Notes under the pieces: model-generated
What the model was told of the DNA's origin: nothing
What the model saw: the letters and a program-made list of their open reading frames with translations, nothing else
The model's database searches: none
Source of the DNA: Chloroflexota bacterium
GTDB lineage: Bacteria; Chloroflexota; Dehalococcoidia; Lucifugimonadales; Australimonadaceae
DNA length: 53,513 bases
Direction: 5' to 3'
Assembly: GCA_027618515.1 (NCBI GenBank)
Contig: JAQCEV010000005.1
Span: 1-53,513, forward strand
Shown: positions 17,147-25,063 of the stretch, piece after piece
How the letters are laid out: each line of letters opens with the position of its first letter
Numbering within the stretch: position 1 is the stretch's first letter
Position numbers and translations under genes: made by a program

Positions 17147-18097
17147 ATGAACGCTTCCGGTCAGCCTACTCCACCTCGTTGGACGGACTACCTCGCCGCA
17201 GGGCGTATGCCGCTGTGGCTGGCCGTGATTTTCGGGCTGCTCGGCGGCATGGGGGCCACCCTGGGGCTTGCCTCGATCGGCCTGACTGGTAGGCCTGAAA
17301 TAGTGGTCTATTTCCTGGTCGTCGTCCTGCCTTCGTTCGCGGTGCCGCTTCTGGCGAGGTACAAGCGCCGTTCGCTGCTTCGGTGGGCTTCATTCGCGCT
17401 CATCGCTCTGCTGATGGGCGTGGGGTTCAGGATGACATTCCTCCCTCTTGCGCTGGTGCTCGCGCTCGCTTTCGCGATCCGGCCTGCCATCAAGATCCCC
17501 GAGGCCGACCTAGAGGCCGAGGAGGATCCGGGGTCGATGAAGATGCTTCTTGGCATCCGTGAAGACGTGGGCAGGCTGCACGCTCATGTCGAGTCGCTGT
17601 ATCTCAGCAGCGACTACCGGGGCATCGTCGATCAGCGGCAGAACCTTGACGCGATAGACCCTCGTATCGCCCCAGTGCCAGGGCAGGTCAGCGAGCGTGG
17701 CGGCCGGGTGCGGCTGCATATGCAAGCAGGCGTGATGCAGTTGCTGGAAATCACGGACGCGGCTGAGTACGTGGCGACGGCGATCCGGGAAGATCCGTCG
17801 CTCGATCACATCGCGCAGGGCGACGAATCGAAGATCAAGAGCAAGCCGGAGAAGGCAGTGTACAAGCAGGTGCGAGAGATCGAGATCCTGCTGGATCGCT
17901 CGCGCATCCAGGTGGGGGTCGCTAAGGGGATCTTGGAGGAATTGGGGTACACGGCGCCCAAGCAGGTCGCGAGGCCCTGGATGCCGCCGCAGGCGATGTT
18001 GCCGGTTTCAGTCCCACCAGTGGCCGAGCCACCTGCCACCGGGCCGAGTCCCGCCAAGCGTCGTCCGCAGCGTCCACCACGACGTAGTCGGTTCTAA
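17147..18097 (+). CDS. Membrane protein of unknown function with cytoplasmic tail
   Basis: A 316-residue protein I do not recognise. Residues about 20-115 hold four hydrophobic segments; the rest is soluble. The soluble part starts with an acidic stretch EADLEAEEDPGS, continues as helical charged sequence (about 130-265) and ends in a Pro/Arg-rich tail from about 270 (PPVAEPPATGPSPAKRRPQ). The ATG is 44 bases after the thioredoxin-like gene and the three genes share a strand, so they may form one transcript. The basic, proline-rich tail suggests contact with an acidic partner or the membrane; this is inference. Confidence 0.7.
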   Translation: MNASGQPTPPRWTDYLAAGRMPLWLAVIFGLLGGMGATLGLASIGLTGRPEIVVYFLVVVLPSFAVPLLARYKRRSLLRWASFALIALLMGVGFRMTFLPLALVLALAFAIRPAIKIPEADLEAEEDPGSMKMLLGIREDVGRLHAHVESLYLSSDYRGIVDQRQNLDAIDPRIAPVPGQVSERGGRVRLHMQAGVMQLLEITDAAEYVATAIREDPSLDHIAQGDESKIKSKPEKAVYKQVREIEILLDRSRIQVGVAKGILEELGYTAPKQVARPWMPPQAMLPVSVPPVAEPPATGPSPAKRRPQRPPRRSRF

Positions 18098-18169
18098 GCG
18101 ACGTATCACCGTGGTGCTGCGCGGGACAATCCGCTGCTGCACCCGGTATCCTCTTACGGTTGTCTCGGC

Positions 18170-18255
18170 GGGGAAGTGTCGGAATGGCAGACGAGCATGA
18201 TTTAGGATCATGTGCTGGTAACAGCGTGCGGGTTCGAGTCCCGCCTTCCCCACCA
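18170..18255 (+). tRNA. tRNA-Leu (anticodon UAG)
   Basis: The acceptor strand GGGGAAG pairs with CTTCCCC; A is the discriminator base and CCA is encoded at 18253-18255. The anticodon stem CATGA/TCATG encloses TTTAGGA, giving the anticodon UAG, which reads CUN leucine codons. A long variable arm follows and the T-arm is GCGGG-TTCGAGT-CCCGC. All class II tRNA-Leu features are present. It is flanked downstream by an integrase remnant, so it is a likely integration site. Confidence 0.96.
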
Positions 18256-18312
18256 CTTGTTTGACTGGTACAGCTAGTCTGAGCTGGATCGAAAGGTCGG
18301 CCGCGACACCAG

Positions 18313-18333
18313 TTGACAGCAGGTTTGACAGCA
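18313..18333 (+). repeat. Tandem TTGACAGCA repeat beside the tRNA
   Basis: TTGACAGCA occurs at 18313-18321 and again at 18325-18333, 12 bases apart, about 60 bases after the tRNA. Short direct repeats near an attachment site can be integrase arm-type or excisionase sites. With only the integrase tail left in this region, this is a weak inference. Confidence 0.35.
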
Positions 18334-18382
18334 ACCCGTATATCGTCGAACACGTGAACACATAGGCATAGTGGAGGAATCC

Positions 18383-19318
18383 GTGGCTCTAATCGCAATC
18401 CGCAAGGGCTGGAACCTCATTTCGTTTCCATGGATTCCCGTGGAGACATCCGTAGCCGGTGTTTTTGCAGACAGCGAGGTTGTGGACATCTTGGCGTACG
18501 ATTCTGGGATCTGGTCGGTGGCCAGTCGCGGGATAAAGGGTGCAAGCCCACGCAAATACGCCGAATTCGAGGGAACGATAACCCAGGTCGATGCCCGATT
18601 GGGGTATTGGGTAAATGCTGCTGCTGATAGTTCGCTCGAATTTTCATTGGCCGATGAGCTTCGCCCCACCTCCTATGAGATCGAAATCAGCGCAGGCTGG
18701 AACCTAATCGCGGTGCTCACTGGCGGGGGACCAGCTGTCCCCGATATTGACCGTTACCTCGCCAACATCGACTGGAGCGTCGCTTACTCCTACTCCGGAG
18801 GTTCAGAGGGGCGCTGGCAACGTATGCTCCCTGGCCAGCAGCAGTGGCTTCAGATGGGCAAAGGCTATTGGGTTTGGGCCCGACGGCCGGGTCGACTGGA
18901 GCCGCTTACCCTTGCTTATGCCTCGGATGGGATTGAGCCTGCGGTGCCGAGCGGAGGAGGCAGGGACTGGTGGGTTTGGTGGTTCCATAGTGGAGTAAAG
19001 CGCAAGGTTTTCGGCACGTGGCTCGCAGCGCTACTATCCATCTACCTGGTCGCGCCACTCTTGAGTTGGGACGGCCCCCCAGGGGCCACCCTGCTCCCTC
19101 GGTGGATAAATGTGGGGCAGAACTGGGAGACCTATTTGTTACCGATCGCAGCATTATTGCTGTTGCTGCTGGTGCCGTCCATTGATCGAGTTGGGGCGAA
19201 AGGTATTGGCATCCGAGACATGTGGCCCCCGTCCCCTCCTCCTCAAGAAGAAGGGCGTAAAAAACTAGAAACCTCCACAGAACAGGTCGATTTTCCGCCC
19301 GGCCCACCTTGGAGTTGA
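18383..19318 (+). CDS. Repeat-bearing protein with GWNLI motifs and C-terminal membrane segments
   Basis: A 311-residue protein. GTG 18383 is chosen because GGAGGA lies four bases upstream. It has two copies of a module marked by GWNLI: K-G-W-N-L-I-S-F-P at about residue 8 and A-G-W-N-L-I-A at about 112. Each is followed by a segment ending in G-Y-W-V (LGYWVNAAAD at about 78, KGYWVWARR at about 165). This beta-sandwich-like repeat is common in exported proteins of Chloroflexota, but here there is no signal peptide; instead two hydrophobic segments lie at about 212-230 and 252-270. It sits between tRNA-Leu and an integrase remnant, so it is likely cargo of a decayed mobile element. Confidence 0.65.
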   Translation: MALIAIRKGWNLISFPWIPVETSVAGVFADSEVVDILAYDSGIWSVASRGIKGASPRKYAEFEGTITQVDARLGYWVNAAADSSLEFSLADELRPTSYEIEISAGWNLIAVLTGGGPAVPDIDRYLANIDWSVAYSYSGGSEGRWQRMLPGQQQWLQMGKGYWVWARRPGRLEPLTLAYASDGIEPAVPSGGGRDWWVWWFHSGVKRKVFGTWLAALLSIYLVAPLLSWDGPPGATLLPRWINVGQNWETYLLPIAALLLLLLVPSIDRVGAKGIGIRDMWPPSPPPQEEGRKKLETSTEQVDFPPGPPWS

Positions 19319-19339
19319 CTCCTTCCGGCTGCGGGTTTC

Positions 19340-19660
19340 TTAAGCCAGGGCTGCATCCATCTTGTCCACAGCGTCGGCCATCAGCACTGGCAATACGTGC
19401 GCGTAGATGTCTGCGGTCGTGCTCATCTGGGAGTGGCCGAGCGTTTCCATGACCACGCGGAGCGCGACACCTTGGGCGAGCAGTAGAGTTGCGCATGTGT
19501 GGCGTAAGTCGTGGAATCGGTGGCGCGGGATGCCTGCGTCAGCCAGCACGCGCTGGAATCGGTGCGTGACGGACGGTCGTGGCAGCGGACAGCGGGTAAT
19601 TTGGCGAACGGCGCGCCTCGGCTCTAGGATTATGTGCCTGTGGCCGTTTTCATCTGCCAA
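19340..19660 (-). pseudogene. Tyrosine recombinase (integrase), C-terminal remnant
   Basis: The last 80 or so residues of a phage-type tyrosine integrase. RFHDLRHTCATLLL carries the His-x-x-Arg box, LGHSQMS the second His, and TADIYAHV the nucleophile Tyr. The first catalytic Arg, the Lys and the whole DNA-binding N-terminal part are missing; the first 25 residues of the frame are unrelated read-through. A complete enzyme of this type would be 350-400 residues, so it cannot be active. It points toward the tRNA-Leu at 18170, the usual arrangement of an integrated element, and marks the region between as a decayed island. Confidence 0.85.
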
Positions 19661-19672
19661 AGGGAGGAAATC

Positions 19673-20110
19673 ATGACCGAGTACATTCCGAGTCCGAGAG
19701 AGTGGGTCGCGAATCAGGTTGAGCTGTACGAGGGGAGCGGGGGCACCGAAGGCCTGACGCTGCGCGAGACGGGCTTGCCTGTGGTGGTGGTGACGAACCG
19801 AGGGAACAAGACGAACGCTGTCCGAAAGACGCCGTTGATGCGCGTGGCGGATGGGGCGAATTACGTGCTGGTTGGGTCGAAGGGCGGTGCGCCGGAGAAT
19901 CCGGTGTGGGTGTATAACCTGCGGGCCGATCCGAACGTGGAGGTCAGGGACAAGACTGTGGTGACTCAGATGCGCGTGCGCGAGGTGGACGATTCCACGG
20001 AGCGCGAGAGGCTGTGGGCGATCGCGGTGGAGGCGTACCCGCCGTACGCGGAGTACAAGTTGAAGGCGGACAGGGTTATCCCTGTGTTCTTGGCAGAGCC
20101 GATCGCCTAG
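19673..20110 (+). CDS. Deazaflavin (F420)-dependent nitroreductase family protein
   Basis: A 145-residue Ddn-like protein (DUF385 family). ATG 19673 has GGGAGG six bases upstream; earlier starts run back into the integrase remnant. Signatures: TNRGNKTNAVRKTPLMRV (the loop that binds F420 phosphate in Ddn), YVLVGSKGGAPENPVWVYNLRADPNVEV (given here as one domain strand block) and the A-Y-P-P-Y-A-E-Y segment near the end. Family members reduce quinones or nitro compounds with F420H2 at the membrane or in the cytosol. Two further F420-type families in the window (LLM and PPOX) support F420 use by the host. It is monocistronic, with a terminator 20 bases behind. Confidence 0.85.
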   Translation: MTEYIPSPREWVANQVELYEGSGGTEGLTLRETGLPVVVVTNRGNKTNAVRKTPLMRVADGANYVLVGSKGGAPENPVWVYNLRADPNVEVRDKTVVTQMRVREVDDSTERERLWAIAVEAYPPYAEYKLKADRVIPVFLAEPIA

Positions 20111-20130
20111 CGTTTCAACCTATACATATC

Positions 20131-20182
20131 AAAGACCCGGGCCGATTCACGCTGCGTGCGTGCGTCGGGCCCGGGTCTTTTT
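20131..20182 (+). terminator. Strong intrinsic terminator, related to the one at 24220
   Basis: AAAGACCCGGGCCGA pairs with TCGGGCCCGGGTCTTT (one bulge), followed by TT. It ends the Ddn-like gene on the + strand and, read the other way, lies just past the end of the minus-strand operon at 20218. Its core CCGGGCCGATTCACGCT is shared with the terminator at 24220-24270 at the other end of that operon. Confidence 0.8.
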
Positions 20183-20217
20183 GGTTAACGTTTGCCGGTT
20201 GAGGCGCGTTCGGCTCG

Positions 20218-21213
20218 CTACGTGTCCAGTGTGGTCGCAGCGAATACGTCTTCGAAGGACAGGCGTCGCTTGGTCTGCCCGTGGTCGTAGTAGAAGTCCA
20301 ACATCATGTCGATGCTGTTCTTGTTCGCGGTGATGCCGTGCTTGTAGATGTCACCCATGTCCTTGAGTTGCTCTCGCACTAGCTCTCTCGCATCCATGAC
20401 CAAGCTGTAGCTGGTGCCATCGCCCTCGGCGTCAGCGTAGGCGACCTCTCGTGAGCGCTCGAATGCGTCGTAGAACTTCCGGGCCAGATCTGGGCGCTCT
20501 CTGTTGAGCTTGCCGCCCATGACCATGATGTGAGAAGGAGTGATGACGTGGTGTTCCTTCCACAGTTGGCGATGCATCTCGCGGTAGTCCGGGAATAGTC
20601 GTTTCACCTTGCCGGGGTTGCCCTCGAGCGCTGCCCATGCTTTGGGGTCAGTGATGTCGCCGGTACAGGCGTCAACGTCGCCATCCAGCAGGCGATCCCA
20701 CTGTCGCTTGCTTCGGTCCGTCGGGTAGTCGACATCTACGGGCTTGTACAACTCCCACGGGCTGGGGTTCGTGGTCCAGCGGAGTTTGGAGAGGTCGACA
20801 TCGTGGAAGCGTTGGAGCATCCCACGTGTGTAAGTGGTCACGACCCCCCACGACGAAGCGGCGATGAGCTTCCCTTCCAGGTCCTTGGGGGTGTTGATGC
20901 CCCGGTCTGCGCGGACCCAGACGTAGTTGTAAACGGGCTTGCGCTTGATCATGACCGGTAGGCAGACGAAATCCCACCCGGAGTCTATGGCTGGGATCAC
21001 GTCGCCGATGTTGGTGTCCAGCAGCCCGAATTCGCCGTTTTTGAATCGAGGGTTCTCGAAGATGCCAGCGGTGTCGCTCGGCCCCGCGATCTTCAACGAA
21101 ACACCCTCGATCGGCACCCGGCCTTGTACCAGCGGCAGGATCATGTCGTGGCGGAAATTGGGCTGGGAGCCTTGTGCTTCCAGAGCAACTTCGATGGAAT
21201 TTGTGGTGGTCAT
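20218..21213 (-). CDS. 4,5-dihydroxyphthalate decarboxylase-like protein / periplasmic-binding-protein fold
   Basis: A 331-residue protein of the family that includes 4,5-dihydroxyphthalate decarboxylase and NMT1-type substrate-binding proteins. The first block (ILPLVQGRVPIEGVSLKI) and the following acidic E-F-G-L-L-D segment are typical, as is the central KLIAASSWGVVTTYTRGML. It has no signal peptide or lipobox, which favours an enzyme over an ABC binding protein. It is the last gene of a minus-strand operon, behind a UbiD decarboxylase and a TctC lipoprotein. That context favours a role in aromatic acid decarboxylation, but the family is often over-annotated, so the activity is not proven. 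ATG 21213 is preceded by AGGAG. Confidence 0.7.
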   Translation of the reverse strand: MTTTNSIEVALEAQGSQPNFRHDMILPLVQGRVPIEGVSLKIAGPSDTAGIFENPRFKNGEFGLLDTNIGDVIPAIDSGWDFVCLPVMIKRKPVYNYVWVRADRGINTPKDLEGKLIAASSWGVVTTYTRGMLQRFHDVDLSKLRWTTNPSPWELYKPVDVDYPTDRSKRQWDRLLDGDVDACTGDITDPKAWAALEGNPGKVKRLFPDYREMHRQLWKEHHVITPSHIMVMGGKLNRERPDLARKFYDAFERSREVAYADAEGDGTSYSLVMDARELVREQLKDMGDIYKHGITANKNSIDMMLDFYYDHGQTKRRLSFEDVFAATTLDT

Positions 21214-21257
21214 GAGTGGTCTCCTCTTGTGATTGGCCTATCGAACCGGGGTCGTTT

Positions 21258-21295
21258 TAGCATCACAGCCACGACTTGGCGTGGCTGTGATGCTA
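21258..21295 (-). promoter_or_regulatory. Perfect 16-bp intercistronic stem-loop (ubiD to next gene)
   Basis: TAGCATCACAGCCACG (21258-21273) pairs without mismatch with CGTGGCTGTGATGCTA (21280-21295) around ACTTGG. On the minus strand AAAACG follows, not a T run, so it is unlikely to be a full terminator. It may stop partial read-through or protect the ubiD mRNA end. A second perfect 16-bp hairpin lies at 22837-22876 in the same operon. Confidence 0.6.
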
Positions 21296-21319
21296 TCTAC
21301 GTTGGTCGGTTTACGTGGG

Positions 21320-22792
21320 CTAGGAGAGGCCCAGCTCTTCCCAGCGCTTGCCTACCTTGTTCAGCAGTTCCATGGTCGGCTTGGACGGAGCGGGAATCGG
21401 GAATTCCGTGATCTTGTTCTCCCTGGTGGCGTCGATGCCCATGCCACGTGAAGGGGGAATGAAGTCCATTTCACCAGGGCGGCCTAGCGGGCGCTTGAGT
21501 ACGGCACCTAGGTAGACGTGTTGCTCTGGCTCTGCGAACGATACAACTCTCCACATGATGTCGTTCCAGTCGTGGACGTCGCAGTCTTCGTCGACGACGA
21601 TGACCCACCGGTAGCTCAGGTGCTCCCACGCGGCGTCCATGATCTCTTTGGGCTGGCCATCGTGGTCGATCTTGGCTCGGATGATGATCACGCCCTTGGC
21701 ACCGGCGTCGGGGAAGTGAACTTCAAGGATGTTCGTGTAGCCCGTCTTCTCGACGAGGGTGTTGAGGATGGAGCCCGAGCGCATGAGCGGGCGGGGGTAG
21801 TCCTCGATGCGACCGCAGATGAGGCCGAAGCTGATGGGAGCTGTGCGGTGGGTGATGGTGTCCACACGGAAGACGAAGCACTCGTAGTTCTTGTTGTAGA
21901 AACCGGAGGACTCACCGTGGGGGCCGTCGTAGTGGCGCTCGCCGGGGACGATCTCGCCTTCGAGGATGATCTCAGCGTTGGCGGGAACGAGGATGTCGCT
22001 GGTCTCACACTTGACCAGGTCGACGGGTCTGCCAGCCCAGGCGCCAGCCGCCTCATATTCGGCAAGGCCGTTCGCGTCCGTGGGGACGGCGGTGCCAGCA
22101 GCGAGCACCAGCAGAGGGTCCATGCCTAAGACGATGGCGCACGGTGTGGGGAGGCCTTTGGCCTCGTTCTCTAGAACGTGGGCCGCGCCGGATCTGTCGC
22201 TGGCGCCACCGTAGTTGGAGCCTTGAGGAGGGGGTGAGCCCACGGGGAAGTCGCCCATGATTTTCACGGTCGTGTGGTTCTTGTCGATGATCATGGAGCG
22301 GTATTGCCCCATGTTGTGGGCGCCGGTCTGGGGATCGATGGTGACGACGCCTGCGGTGGTCGCGATGTAGCGACCGCCGTCAAGCTCGTGCCAGAGCGGT
22401 GTGGGGAGCATGCCGAGGTCGACTTCCTCACCCTTGATGATGACATCCTTCACGGGACCCGTGGGCGAGATCTTGGATGGGAGGCGATTACGCATCCCTT
22501 CGTGTACACGCTCTTCCAGGGCGACCCAGTCACGCTCACCGTTGAAGGCGACGGCCAGTTGATCGAGGCTGTACATGATGTTGGTGGCCAACGGCATGTC
22601 TGGATAGTCTTTTACGTTCTCGAACAAGAGACCCGGGCCGTTGCGGACAAGGGAGCGGTAGGAGATAGCGCCGATTTCAAAGTCGAGATCGACTTCGCCG
22701 GTGACCCGCTTGAGCAGGCCTCGCTCTTCAAGTATTTGCATGTACTCGCGCATGCTGTCATAGCCGACCCGTCCAGGGATATTGGTGGTCAT
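21320..22792 (-). CDS. UbiD family prenyl-FMN-dependent decarboxylase
   Basis: A 490-residue UbiD-family decarboxylase, the normal length. These enzymes use prenylated FMN made by UbiX to remove or add CO2 on aromatic or alpha,beta-unsaturated acids. Visible marks: the prFMN and Mn binding region with Arg165 in MGQYRSMI, the Glu-rich EIILEGEIVPGERHYDGPHGE at about 275-293 holding the catalytic Glu residues, and DEDCDVHDWNDIMWRV near 420. No ubiX is in the window. It is the middle gene of an operon with a TctC lipoprotein upstream and the decarboxylase-like gene downstream, bounded by intercistronic hairpins. Phenolic and phthalate-type acids are plausible substrates (inference). Confidence 0.88.
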   Translation of the reverse strand: MTTNIPGRVGYDSMREYMQILEERGLLKRVTGEVDLDFEIGAISYRSLVRNGPGLLFENVKDYPDMPLATNIMYSLDQLAVAFNGERDWVALEERVHEGMRNRLPSKISPTGPVKDVIIKGEEVDLGMLPTPLWHELDGGRYIATTAGVVTIDPQTGAHNMGQYRSMIIDKNHTTVKIMGDFPVGSPPPQGSNYGGASDRSGAAHVLENEAKGLPTPCAIVLGMDPLLVLAAGTAVPTDANGLAEYEAAGAWAGRPVDLVKCETSDILVPANAEIILEGEIVPGERHYDGPHGESSGFYNKNYECFVFRVDTITHRTAPISFGLICGRIEDYPRPLMRSGSILNTLVEKTGYTNILEVHFPDAGAKGVIIIRAKIDHDGQPKEIMDAAWEHLSYRWVIVVDEDCDVHDWNDIMWRVVSFAEPEQHVYLGAVLKRPLGRPGEMDFIPPSRGMGIDATRENKITEFPIPAPSKPTMELLNKVGKRWEELGLS

Positions 22793-22836
22793 CTTGCAGG
22801 CTCCGTTTGTAGATTGTTGGTAACTGCGACAGGAAC

Positions 22837-22876
22837 AGTCCAGAGGTTGACCACCAAGGCGGTCAACCTCTGGACT
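22837..22876 (-). promoter_or_regulatory. Perfect 16-bp intercistronic stem-loop (tctC to ubiD)
   Basis: AGTCCAGAGGTTGACC (22837-22852) pairs without mismatch with GGTCAACCTCTGGACT (22861-22876) around ACCAAGGC. On the minus strand GTTCCTG follows. It begins seven bases after the tctC stop and lies 45 bases before ubiD. Such a hairpin would let tctC mRNA accumulate over ubiD mRNA, as with other binding-protein genes. Confidence 0.6.
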
Positions 22877-22882
22877 TCGGGT

Positions 22883-24067
22883 TTAATCGAGGCCGTAGAG
22901 GTTCTTGAGCAGGTTCTTGCCTTCGTCCGTGAAGTTCCTGGCTCCCTCTAGTTGGTCGAGGAGGAGGTTGGGGTCTCCGTATCCGATCTCGAGGGAGGCA
23001 GCGGCTGCCAATTCAAGGAATCGAGGGTCTTCCAACGTCTGTTTGAATGCGTCGCGCCAGACGGCGACGACGTCATCGGGGACGCCGGGAGCCATCGTGA
23101 ACATCCGGGTCATGCTTTCGGCCGTATCACCAAATTCGAAGGCCGCTTTTTGTTCGGCGCTTGCCGGAGCGACATCAAACAGGTAGGGGGGCTCAGGGGC
23201 ACCGATAGCCTCCAACCACTCAGGGGATATCGGTGACCGCCACCAATATACGGGGACGACGGTGTCGCTCTCGATCCAATTCGGGAAGAGGGGCTCGATG
23301 AAGTTGAAGTTACATCGGGTCGAACCGTCGAGTTCACCACGGTCGACTGCGGCGAGCACCTCGGAGGTTCCACCGTAGCCGTAGATCACCTTCATGGGCT
23401 CGCCAAGGTATTCCATCAGCGCGGGACCGATGGCGTCACCACCTGGAGATGACGTACCAATGGTGTAGACCTTACCGGAGGCCTTCATCTCTTCCCAGGT
23501 TGTTGCGACGTCACGTCGTACACAGAAGTTCTGGTGAACGTTCGTGAAGGTAGGCGTCCCGATCATCGTGGCGGTGAACAGATCAAAGCCTTCTACGTCG
23601 TTCCCGATGACTTCAGGAATGATGAACCGGCTCGCCATAGGCGTTACGGAGAAACCGTTAGGCTCTGCCTTGGTCACGGTTTGCAGGGCTCGCAGGCCGC
23701 CACTTCCTGGTTGATTCGCGACGACGAATCGCGGGTTGCCAGGGAAATACTTGCCAGCGGTTGCGGCAAAGATACGGGAGACGGTGTCATAGCCGCCACC
23801 TGGTGAGAAGCCAACGACGATGCGGATGGTCTGGCCTTCGAAGTAGGCCGCCATGTCACGACCGGCTGGCGTTGGCGTAGCGGTCGTGGCCTGAGAAGTC
23901 GGGGTTGGGACGGCGCCTGGCATGGCTGTCGGGGTCGGATCCTGTGCCATGGCCGTGGGGGTAGCTGCCGCTTGCGTGGGAGTGGGGGTTGCTTCATCCC
24001 CCCCGCACGCAGCGAGAGCAATCAGTGATCCGAGAGCGAGCACGGTTATCAAAGCTAACTTTCTCAC
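22883..24067 (-). CDS. TTT substrate-binding lipoprotein, TctC family (orphan)
   Basis: A 394-residue exported lipoprotein, first gene of the minus-strand operon. GTG 24067 is the start, with AGGTG upstream. The signal MRKLALITVLALGSLIALAAC ends at the lipidated Cys21, and a Thr/Pro/Ala linker of about 45 residues follows. The binding domain begins at GQTIRIVVGFSPGGGYDTVSRIF, the classic TctC ligand loop. No TctA or TctB is adjacent; the TctA-TctB fusion at 13340 lacks its own TctC and might be its partner, but this is a guess. TctC-family proteins are known to bind aromatic carboxylates such as terephthalate in some bacteria, which fits the decarboxylases downstream. Confidence 0.85.
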   Translation of the reverse strand: MRKLALITVLALGSLIALAACGGDEATPTPTQAAATPTAMAQDPTPTAMPGAVPTPTSQATTATPTPAGRDMAAYFEGQTIRIVVGFSPGGGYDTVSRIFAATAGKYFPGNPRFVVANQPGSGGLRALQTVTKAEPNGFSVTPMASRFIIPEVIGNDVEGFDLFTATMIGTPTFTNVHQNFCVRRDVATTWEEMKASGKVYTIGTSSPGGDAIGPALMEYLGEPMKVIYGYGGTSEVLAAVDRGELDGSTRCNFNFIEPLFPNWIESDTVVPVYWWRSPISPEWLEAIGAPEPPYLFDVAPASAEQKAAFEFGDTAESMTRMFTMAPGVPDDVVAVWRDAFKQTLEDPRFLELAAAASLEIGYGDPNLLLDQLEGARNFTDEGKNLLKNLYGLD

Positions 24068-24219
24068 TGGACACCTTTTTTCTTCACGTCTCGCCCCGTA
24101 ACGACGCTTCGTATGGGCGGCGCTCCTATGCTAGCACGCAATCCTCCAGTGCTCTTCCTGTGCCAGATCGCGCTGGAGACCAGGCAGGATTTCCAACTGG
24201 CCGGACGGCAGTTGATATC

Positions 24220-24270
24220 AAAAAACCGGGCCGATCCACGCTTGGGAGGAGTGAGTCGGGCCCGGTTTTT
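24220..24270 (-). terminator. Intrinsic terminator after the pilin gene, related to the one at 20131
   Basis: AAAAAACCGGGCCGA pairs with TCGGGCCCGGTTTTT. On the minus strand the stem ends in TTTTTTGAT, so it terminates the minus-strand pilin gene at 24310; the T run on the + strand makes it bidirectional. The core CCGGGCCGATCCACGCT resembles the terminator at 20131. Confidence 0.8.
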
Positions 24271-24309
24271 CTTGCTGTAGGTTGGTTGGTCGAGGCCAGT
24301 TGGGGCGGT

Positions 24310-24783
24310 CTACGGGTAGGCTTGGTTGTAGCCCGCGTAGTAGATGCCTGCATTCTCGTAGGCTGCGGCCACTTCACCGCTGTGGAGGACGACGTACCAG
24401 TAGGAACCGGTGTTGGCGACGCCGTCAGTCCATTGGATCATCGGGAAGTTGCCGTTGGTGTCGGTGGCCGTCGTAGCCAGGTCGATCTCGATGTCGCCGA
24501 CATCACCGTCTGTGGTGGGGTAGATGCGTTTGTTGTTCGCGCCAGCGCCCCACTCGTTGGAGCCGTTTGGAGCGTCGTGACGCGCTACCTTGAACTGTTG
24601 GACGGATTTTTCGACCGCAACGACATCGGTGTTGAAGGCTGTTTGATCCCCCTCGCCGAATACGTCCGCGAACCGCGGCACAAGGAGCGCGGCCAGTATG
24701 CCAAGGATGGCTAGCACCACCACGATCTCGATCAGGGTGAAGCCTCGCTCCTCCCTCTTGATCCAATCCGCCCGTTTCACCAT
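24310..24783 (-). CDS. Type IV pilin-like protein
   Basis: A 157-residue protein with a class III signal. The ATG at 24783 leaves a short basic leader, and a prepilin peptidase site is visible: ...E-E-R-G then F-T-L-I-E-I, with the +5 Glu and a 20-residue hydrophobic stem (FTLIEIVVVLAILGILAALL). The rest is acidic, Asp/Asn-rich and beta-like. It would sit in a pilus or pseudopilus after processing by a PilD-type peptidase. No assembly ATPase, platform protein or peptidase gene is close, so the machinery lies elsewhere. It is monocistronic, with its own terminator. Whether it is a major pilin, a minor pilin or part of a secretion or uptake pseudopilus cannot be told. Confidence 0.85.
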   Translation of the reverse strand: MVKRADWIKREERGFTLIEIVVVLAILGILAALLVPRFADVFGEGDQTAFNTDVVAVEKSVQQFKVARHDAPNGSNEWGAGANNKRIYPTTDGDVGDIEIDLATTATDTNGNFPMIQWTDGVANTGSYWYVVLHSGEVAAAYENAGIYYAGYNQAYP

Positions 24784-24844
24784 CTCCACCCTCCCCCTGC
24801 CTACTGGCTTGTAGCCTCTCGGTCGTTTCTCCCCCATCGTGAGT

Positions 24845-24876
24845 CATCGCGATGGGTACTACATATTTGTATGTAG
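24845..24876 (-). promoter_or_regulatory. Palindromes before the pilin gene
   Basis: Two adjacent palindromes lie 60-95 bases upstream of the pilin start: CATCGCGATG (24845-24854) and CTACATA-TTTG-TATGTAG (24859-24876). The second is AT-rich and stands out in GC-rich DNA, so the pilin promoter or an operator may be here. No -10/-35 pair is convincing. Confidence 0.3.
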
Positions 24877-25063
24877 GATTCAGTCTATCCACCCCTAAGG
24901 GCGTTGCCATCACCCCAATGGGTTAATCAAAGTTGCGAAACGGTCAGGAATCAATGACTCTGCTTGACCGCGTCCAACTGTCTTCACATCTCTCTCACGC
25001 GGTCAACACGAGAATGGGGGGCGGATTCATACCCTGATCACGCCTCAGGTCTACGCTGGTGTT
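24877..25063. other. Gap upstream of the candidate RNA
   Basis: No gene is seen here. A 10-bp inverted repeat TTGACCGCGT (24964-24973) / ACGCGGTCAA (24997-25006) with a 23-base loop is present and may be the 5' edge of the structured region that follows. Confidence 0.35.

Noticed and set aside
19340-19660. Intact integrase gene
   Set aside because: It lacks the first catalytic Arg, the Lys and the whole DNA-binding half.
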